NCBI RefSeq assembly: GCF_001625215.2
Contig: NC_030381.2
Location: 43,336,689 to 43,400,688 of the forward strand
From: Daucus carota subsp. sativus
Lineage: Eukaryota > Streptophyta > Magnoliopsida > Apiales > Apiaceae
DNA length: 64,000 bases
Direction: 5' to 3'
The notes beneath the pieces were generated by a model, which saw nothing but the letters and a program-made list of their open reading frames with translations, did no database searches and was not told the origin of the DNA. The position numbers and the translations under genes are program-made. The number at the start of each line of letters is the position of its first letter. The first letter of the stretch is position 1. Shown here piece after piece: positions 56,548 through 64,000 of this stretch.

Positions 56548-59500
56548 ATGGCGAATGTCACGGTTTGTGCGAGATTTAGGCCTTTGAATTCTCGCGAAGC
56601 TGATTGCGATGATCTCTGCATTCGAGGCCTTGATGCTGAATCATTCATTTTTAAGGTCTGTTTTACAAACTTGTGTGTATGTGTGAAAGTTAAACCCTAG
56701 GTATTGCTAATACATTGAATTTTTGTTTTTACTTCTTCAATTTGATATACATTATGATTTATGAGCATTTGTACTGTGTGTTTGTGTGTGCGCTGGAGTG
56801 AAATACGTGAAGTAGTGAAGTGTTCGATTCTTAGCGATTGCAGTTTGCGTGTTTGACTGTTTGTAGTTTGTACTGTATACTGAATTATACATGCAGTGAC
56901 ATAAACAAACTTGTGCCGAATATGTAGACGAGAGTTTTAATCGGTTTACAGATTATAGCAGTTGTCGTGTTTAACTGATCGTTCTACGTGCTGATATATG
57001 CAAACTAACTAAATAAGTGTGTGATAACTAGCGTAATCGATTCTCAGCTGATAACAATTGGTGTAAATGAATGTTTGTGCATATATTAGTAGTTAATGCG
57101 AATATCATGTATATTCAGTTTCTTTATATCTGATTTGGATTTACGTTTAAGTTTCAAGTTGTGAATCAAGGCAATTGCTATATTATGCCAGTGTCCTTTA
57201 ATTTTACATAGTTTTTAAACTTTATAAATTCTCTGTATGTGTATTGGATGTAACTCTGTAATATATATATACACGTAGATAGCAGTCAGCTTATGGTATG
57301 AAGTTTTTTTTTTTTAAGTATTTTCCAAAGTGATGTAGTACTTCCTTTGGTGGTAGGATGAGAAAGATGAGGAGTTAAAATTTAGCTTTGATAGAGTGTT
57401 CTATCCAGAATCAGAACAGGCTGAAGTGTTTGAATTTGTAGCTCTTCCCATTATTAAAGGTATTTACTATAACGATTATCTTTCGATTTGAAATACGGTA
57501 GGTGATACTGATTTAAAATAAAAGCATAAGCTTAATCTATAGCACCATTTTGTACATCTGTCTACTTTGTGTCATGCTGCACGGTTATCGCTTTTTCAAT
57601 TTTTCATACAGATGTGTTTAATGCTGTGAATGGGACAATCATCACGTACGGGCAGGTATACATGTCTCAACCTCTGTGAAACCTTTGGTTTGGTTTATTA
57701 ATCATATAATATATTGAGTTTCCCTGGAAAAGAATTGCAATTGTATACCAGATCAGAGCATGCTGCCTACTTTTTGTCTTTCTAAGCCTTAATAGCATGA
57801 CAAATGTCATCTTTTGTTCTAAACCATGCTGCAAAGGGATTATAAATGTCAACATTGTTAATGTTTCGGAATTTGATTATTACGTCAGAAATTTAACTTC
57901 TTTAAATGCAATTATAGATGGCATAGTGATTGATCATTTTTCTTACTGAATTAATTAAGGTTTATAAAGACAAACATGTGTAACTTAAACAAGTTAACTA
58001 TCAAGATTGGCAGTTCGGATGAAAAAGGAAACATCATAGACATGACAATGGAGCAAATGAATTAAGAAGCACAGGCTTATATTGGTTGACTTGACTATGA
58101 ACTGTCTAGTAAAGAGCAATAATTTAGCAAAAATAGAAAAAGAGCACATATTAGCCCTTGATTTGTTACTTAATTATTATAAATTTAATCTGTCACATTT
58201 AGTCTCAGTATGTTAATTCGACACCTTTCTGTATCTGTAACAGACAGGAGCAGGGAAGACATATAGCATGGAGGTAAAATGTCAGCACCAGCAAAAGACC
58301 CTTCTAAAAATTTTATACTCAAATATGCTGAATCCAACTTCAATACAGGGGCCTGGCATTGTAAATTGTGATGAGCAGAACAAAGGATTAGTACCAAGAG
58401 TAATAGAAGAGCTTTTTGAGACAACTAGAGCATCTGATGGAGCATTCAATTACATCATTACATTGTCTATGGTATCTTGTTGGATGACTGTCATATCATG
58501 TTATGTAGCTGTTTATGTACTTTATACACTGAAACTTTACTTAAAAGCACTAGTTGCACCTTACAAAAAAAAAAAGCACTAGTTGCAGACTTTGAAATTC
58601 TACATGACTCTTTCAGGTAGAGATATACATGGAAAAGATAAGGTTTGTACAATCAAGCTATCAATATATCCAGAGGGCATTCACTCATTCAGTGCTGATT
58701 TATAGTTTTAAAGGGATAAGGCTGTAATAGTCTGTATCATTAAGTTACTGTTATAATCATAAATTCTTCTCAGGGACCTTTTTGATTTGTCAAAGGACAA
58801 CATACAAATGAAGGAGCATAAAGTGCTCGGAATAATCTTGCATGGGGTGACAGAGGTGATATATACATTAATATATTAATTTATTTTGTTTTTTTGTGAA
58901 TATTTTTGGTTGATCTTTATTCTTTCGTTTGTTATCATATATATGAAAGCACTCTTTTGATCTGATTTACTAACGGAAATCAAAACCTTCAACTGTGATA
59001 GTTGTTAAAATTGCACAAATGGTTTTGAGATTCCTTTGTGCAGTAAAGCCATTAGCCACCATAGGTGCCCGATTATGTCATCCCCTTATTAGGAACTGGC
59101 TCATCTGCATCTTCAAGTTTATGACCAGATGCTTCACGTTACTTGAAAATATATTGTCGATTGTTTATGTTATGTTCAATAATGGCTTTATGTTTGTATA
59201 TAGTATCAAGTTTAAACCATCATTCGGTGATCTTTATTTCAATACCACCCACCATTATCTTTCTTTTCAGGTTACATTGGAGAACCTTGAAGAAGCATTG
59301 GCAAGCATATCAGTAAGACAATGTTTTATAAGTTCACACCGATCTAATTTTAGATAGTTCTTGCTCTTACATACACAGTTATAATTATGTAGAGCGGTGT
59401 ATCTTCTAGAGCAGTTGGAGAGACCCGTATCCTTCTTATATACATTCCATATCTTTGTTTTTTTCCTTTAAATCTGCTTATACACTGCCAGACAGTCCTA

Positions 59501-61353
59501 AGCATTTGAAGTGCAGTGATAGTTTGTTGATAGTTTTCAATTTCTATTTCAACTTAGATTTGTATCAAGTCTTTGTTTTTTTCCCTTTAAATCTGCTTAT
59601 ACACTGCCAGACAGTCCTAAGACTTTGAAGAGCAGTGATAGTTTGTCGATAGTTTTCATTTTCTATTGCAACTTAGATTTGTATCAAGTCCTTAACATTG
59701 TTAGAAATGAATATGGCAAGCAGTAGAAGTCACTGTGTGTACATATTTACCGTGAAGCAGGAAGCTACCACGGATAAGAGGTATGCGTACTTTTCTTTAA
59801 TACGTTTCAAGAATGACGCGATAAGCATAAGTTAAAGAATTTGGATATGTGGGCAGGATAAAATTCGGGAAGTTGATCCTTGTAGACCTTGCGGGATCTG
59901 AAAAGGTTGAGAAGACCGGAGCTGAAGGTAGAGTACTAGAAGAAGCCAAGAATATCAACAAATCGCTTTCAGCTCTTGGGAATGTAGTCAATGCAATGAC
60001 TAGTCCACTAGGAAAAGGGAGTCACATACCTTATCGTGATTCTAAGCTTACTCGGATTTTGCAAGATGCTCTTGTGAGTTTTACCTTTATTTTGGTAAGC
60101 ATTTAAATTATCATGATGAGGGAGAAGTAATAACTAATTTCATTTTTAGGGAGGAAACTGCCGCACTGCATTGCTGTGTTGTTGCTCACCTAGCCCAAGA
60201 AATATATCTGAGAGCTTGTCTACCCTTCGGTTTGGTGCAAGGTATGCTGGTCAGAGTCCTTTTTGAAGATCCTATCCAAGTATTTGTGGAATAAAGAATA
60301 TCTTCCAAACATAACCCAGAATCTGAAAGTATTAACTATATTGAGACCAATGACACATATAGATCTAAAATCTAACATCAGTGCCATAGGAATTGCCGAT
60401 GACTTTTCTGTATCGTTTTCTCCCGCCTCTATTTCTATGCCATTGATATATTTGAAACAGATAAATAAACATTAGACTATTTTCTTTCTTTTGTCAAATC
60501 AATATGTGAAACTTGTATGCATTTATTTAAGATAACCCAAGAGTTTTCAGAAGGCAACAATACCTGCCATAACACTGTTTTACATATGAAGTATGACCGG
60601 TTTCTAGAGTAGTTTAGCGTGGGTTGTCAGCTAGTAATTGTTAATAGAATATTCTGTTACAAGTAGTATTTCTGGTGTGAATGATCAAAAGTACTGCAAT
60701 TTATCAGAGCAAGGCATATAAAGGCATTTCCACGTGTCAACCTTAAAGAGGATAAATCTATCAAGAAGCATGAAGAAGCTCATTCTCTTAGTAAAGACAA
60801 TTCATATGAGAGAACTCTTCTTAAGGTTAGATACATATTTCTTTTGAGTTTTGGTTTATCTTTCAAAGCTGTCTCTAACCAAGACATCATCATTTTTACA
60901 GTTTAGAGAGAATCTAGATTTTGAAGATATGAAGTTTCTTGAAGAGGCATTTGTCCTGGCAGGAGTCAAAGAAATGGAGTTAGCTTATGAAGATGTTTTA
61001 TTTAGAACAATATCCTCACTGCATGAAGCACTGGAAGAGGTTGTTACCACTGTTGGTCAGGTAACCAAACAAATGTGTATGCTTGAAATGACACCATTTA
61101 ATACAGTGTCCCGTATGCATATCTTAACTAGATAGATACATGCTGTCTAACAATGATTCTTAAAAATTGGTGCCGGCTTTTCTTCTTACAGCTTAAGAGG
61201 GAAAATGATGAACTCAAGTCCAGTTTAGGAGCTGCTCACAAGGATATTGGCCGCATAGAAAGCTTTATGTTTTGGCCTCTTTCAATGCTGCTCAAAAGGA
61301 GATTGGTGGCAATCAAAGCTCTCTGCTCTGGAATCTGGATTGAGCATGTTTAG
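56548..61353 (+). CDS. KIN1: Kinesin motor protein, KIN-1 type
   Basis: Fifteen exons: 56548-56655, 57357-57459, 57612-57655, 58244-58273, 58349-58471, 58617-58642, 58774-58855, 59271-59312, 59393-59426, 59705-59780, 59857-60073, 60150-60241, 60708-60825, 60902-61060 and 61192-61353. All join in phase to 471 residues, close to the Arabidopsis KIN-1 length as I recall it. Microtubule ATPase: N-terminal [15 protein letters not shown]-loop GQTGAGKT (84-91); switch I MASSRSH (201-207); switch II DLAGSE (233-238); microtubule-binding [12 protein letters not shown]; neck [10 protein letters not shown] short coiled-coil tail follows ([20 protein letters not shown]). The small tail and lack of a C-terminal motor argue against KIN-14 or KIN-7. 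The last exon may be spliced differently, as its end ([14 protein letters not shown]) is weakly supported. Confidence 0.9.
59452..59687. repeat. 118-bp tandem duplication in KIN-1 intron 9
   Basis: The block TCTTTGTTTTTTTCC...CTGCTTATACACTGCCAGAC through TTAGATTTGTATCAAG occurs twice (from 59452 and from 59570) with few mismatches, including a duplicated polypyrimidine tract upstream of the exon-10 acceptor. Confidence 0.85.
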
Positions 61354-62352
61354 ACCTTTTCTTGGTTATATTGTAGCATCAATGGATAAAAATGTTTATC
61401 CAACGATTATTCCAGGTCTGAACTACGTAGAGCTAACAAGCTTACACAACGTATATAGTAAGACAAGCATGCCACTTTATAATATCTTCTGCATACTTCA
61501 TGAAGAAACAGGTGTGAATATGAAAGAAGTGGAAGCAGATATATGTATGCCTTCAGCCTGCCTGGTAACAACTTTTTTCTTTACCAGGGGTACATGACTT
61601 CGACTCTGCGTAATGCAGTAACATCTATAGCTTGTCATGCTCTTTTGTTTAGTTGAGACCGTCATGTTATATGATCTGTTTACCTGTCATAACAAATATA
61701 TAGATCTGTGGGTTTTAGATTAAAAAGATGGTAGTAGTAAATTACTAACTAACGACATGAAAATGAAAAGGCGTGCAGGATGGGGAGTCCTGAATTTCTG
61801 CTTTAAGGGAAACAGAGTAAAATTACCAGAATTTATATTTACAAGTAGAAAGGTTGATGTTCAAACTGAAAAGCATCTAAACTTTTCTATACTTCGAAGC
61901 AAATATAGAATAGTTGAGGTTGGTCTTGTTTTTGCTTTTACATTCAATATCATTCATGTATTGTGGATCCAAATTTACATACAGAAAAGCTTTCATATTC
62001 CAGATCTATCCTCAGCTTCTCTCTATTGATTACGGGCAATTATAAATTTATAGGGAAGAGGCCCTACCTTGAATGCAATCACACCACATGTAAATAGTTG
62101 ATTTAAACCAAACATACAACTTTTCGGTAATTTTGCGACTGAAAATGAAACTACACCAAATAATAAAGGCAATGAAAGTTAGTACTTACTGATAAAATCT
62201 TCCCGAGTCCTTGTCAATCATAACAGATTGCCATCAAGCCGCTCTAGATAATAACACAGAGGGACTTTATAGTATAACTTAAACAAAGGCCAGTAACCTT
62301 ATAAGTATGAGATGAAAACAGTGCTGGTTGGTACACAACTGCATCATTAGTC
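61354..62352. other. Intergenic region between KIN-1 and the GDSL gene
   Basis: The first part is the kinesin 3' region. Short frames at 61340-61597 and 61757-62029 have no family signal, and I could not connect them to the kinesin by convincing splice sites. No repeat with defined ends. Confidence 0.4.
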
Positions 62353-64000
62353 ATGCCTTCCAATGCTTTTTCCAGCAACCAAATTCTGCTATTTTTCTTG
62401 ATCTCTTCGCCGTTTTGTTATTCAATTGACTTCAATTATCCTGCAGTTTTCAATTTTGGCGATTCGAATTCTGACACTGGGGGGCTTGTTGCTGGACTGG
62501 GAGGACACCTTGTTCCTCCTAATGGCCAAGCTTACTTCAAGAATCCATCAGGAAGGTCCTGCGATGGACGTCTCATTGTGGACTTCTTAAGTATGTTTCT
62601 GGTGGGCTTATAAGTTCTTTATTACTGGGATTATGAATTATAACTTTTGTATTGAAAACTGAAATTGATCTGTTTCCTCTGTTTTGTTTCCTGATTGTTC
62701 AATCCTCTGTTATAATGATGGCATATCAAGTTGTCACAGTTAAAACAGATTTCCATATGCATTAGATATTTCCATGTGTACATTTAGACATTAATTTTGA
62801 GTTTTAGGTACATATAAATATTACTAAGTAATATACTAATATTGGAGATTTGTTCAATCTCATATATTAACAGTAATGCTTTGCAGTGGACGCAATGGAT
62901 TTGCCATTTCTAAATGCCTATTTAGATGCAGTAGGGGCACCGACATTCAAAAAAGGATGCAACTTTGCCGCTGCAGCATCTAAGATACTTCCAGCTACTT
63001 CAGCATCATTAAGTCCCTTTTCATTTGGCATTCAGGTGGCCCAGTTTCTTCGATTCAAAGATCGTGTTATCCAACTACAAGCTAAATGTAAGTAGTCACA
63101 CCAGATATCAATAATCTAAAGTACATCAGTTTTTTTTCTCCGTAGAAATGAAGAAGATCAGTCATTATAATATTTTTTTTTCTGAACGATATCTTTGTTG
63201 TGTTACTTTCTGTAGCTAAAAAGTTGGATAAGTACATTCCCACTGCAGAATCTTTTGGAAAGGGGCTATACATGTTTGATATAGGTCAAAATGATCTTGC
63301 TGGTGCTTTCTACTCAAAATCATTGGACCAAGTTCTTGCATCGATTCCTACAATATTGTTGGAATTTGAAACTGGAATTAAGGTTGATTCAGTAACTTTG
63401 CAATATGAACCCATCTGTTACATAGTTTAAGTTTCAAGATATTTTTTCTCTGTGGTTTGAATATATGCTATGCATGAAGAAGGGCAGTCTGCTGTATGTT
63501 GTTTTCGGCATGTCTTTATAAAACTGTTATTTGCAAGAAAAATACAGATAATATTTACCAAGTTCCCTTTTATGTTTACACTTCTGTCAAATCATTTTCT
63601 CAGAAATTATATGATGAAGGAGCAAGAAACTTGTGGATCCATAACACAGGTCCTCTTGGGTGCTTACCGCAGAATATTGCCAAATTTGGGACAGATACCT
63701 CAAAGCTTGATGAGCTTGGATGTGTAAGCACACATAACCAAGCTTCAAAACTCTTGAACTTGCAGCTTCATGCACTCACCACAAAGCTAAAGGCTCAGTT
63801 GTCAGAGGCAAATATCACCTATGTCGACATTTACACAATAAAATCCAATCTCATTGGAAACTACTCAAGATATGGTCAGTATTACTTGGTACTCTTTTTA
63901 ACTGCTAATTAGGCTTCTTCTGTAAAATTTAAAATTTGGATACTTTTACGTGATTTTTGCAGGATTTGAACAGCCCTTGGCTGCTTGCTGTGGCTACGGA
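62353..64000 (+). CDS. GDSL esterase/lipase, secreted (partial, runs off the right edge)
   Basis: Exons 62353-62590, 62887-63087, 63216-63382, 63604-63874 and 63963-64000 (continuing) give 305 visible residues. A hydrophobic signal peptide (about 1-24, QILLFFLISSPFC) precedes block I FNFGDSNSDTGG with catalytic Ser38. GCNFAAAASKI is the block II region with its oxyanion Gly, and GQND (170-173) is block III with its Asn. The block V Asp-His pair lies beyond the window. It resembles the plant GDSL subgroup with GDSNSDTGG and the DIGQNDLAGAF phrase (At1g54790-like or alpha-fucosidase-like). These act in the apoplast on lipids or acylated sugars; the substrate cannot be inferred. Confidence 0.9.

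Noticed and set aside
61340-62029. Extra exons or a separate small gene after KIN-1
   Set aside because: No splice pair restores a kinesin-like tail, and composition is intron-like; the kinesin frame already ends at 61353 with an expected length.
1-64000. LTR retrotransposon, tRNA or rRNA genes, organelle DNA insertion
   Set aside because: No long terminal repeats with TG...CA ends and primer site, no reverse transcriptase or gag-like frames, and no recognisable tRNA/rRNA or plastid/mitochondrial stretch were seen by eye.

Overview
This window is nuclear DNA of a flowering plant. AT-rich intergenic DNA, GT-AG introns, and a set of plant-only genes (a gibberellin receptor, a plant SR splicing factor, a DUF1068/NKS1-ELMO protein, FANTASTIC FOUR-like proteins, H2A.X) together with plant transposon families all point to a eudicot, probably an asterid. 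The species cannot be read from the sequence. Coding exons were rebuilt by hand from splice sites, reading phase and protein continuity, so each multi-exon model is a prediction.

Layout. 1-0.7 kb: first coding exon, leader intron and promoter of an unrecognised minus-strand gene. 3.0-7.9 kb (minus): SR splicing factor of the SC35-like class, SCL28-like, 7 coding exons. 9.3-12.7 kb (plus): M41/FtsH-type metalloprotease-domain protein without an AAA module. 13.5-14.0 kb (minus): histone H2A.X, with a promoter carrying TATA, CCAAT, ACGTCA and E2F-like sites. 14.7-17.7 kb: a Stowaway MITE and a PIF/Harbinger-type element with a second MITE nested inside it. 18.4-19.9 kb (plus): GID1-type gibberellin receptor with unusual substitutions. 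21.65-29.05 kb: a complete-ended CACTA (En/Spm) transposon flanked by a TTA duplication, in which a truncated TNPD-type transposase runs in frame into the TNPA-type gene.

29.6-43.3 kb is a local expansion of a FANTASTIC FOUR-like (FAF) gene: two open copies at the outer ends and six decayed or 5'-only copies between them. Four of these remnants lie in a head-to-tail array of about 440-460 bp units, each holding the promoter flank plus about the first 70 codons. Two Helitron-like elements and other MITEs are scattered in it.

44.1-64 kb returns to single-copy genes: an AT74-type histidine phosphatase, a DUF1068 (NKS1/ELMO family) Golgi protein with a Stowaway MITE in its last intron, a hAT-type MITE with a perfect 8-bp duplication, a small one-membrane-segment protein (minus) facing a KIN-1 kinesin (plus) across a short shared promoter, and the first five exons of a GDSL esterase/lipase cut by the window end.

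The genes are not functionally linked as a pathway. The most unusual parts are the FAF cluster with its amplified 5' fragments, the fused CACTA transposase, and the GID1 copy with changes at conserved positions. I saw no rRNA, tRNA, CRISPR or organelle insertion.
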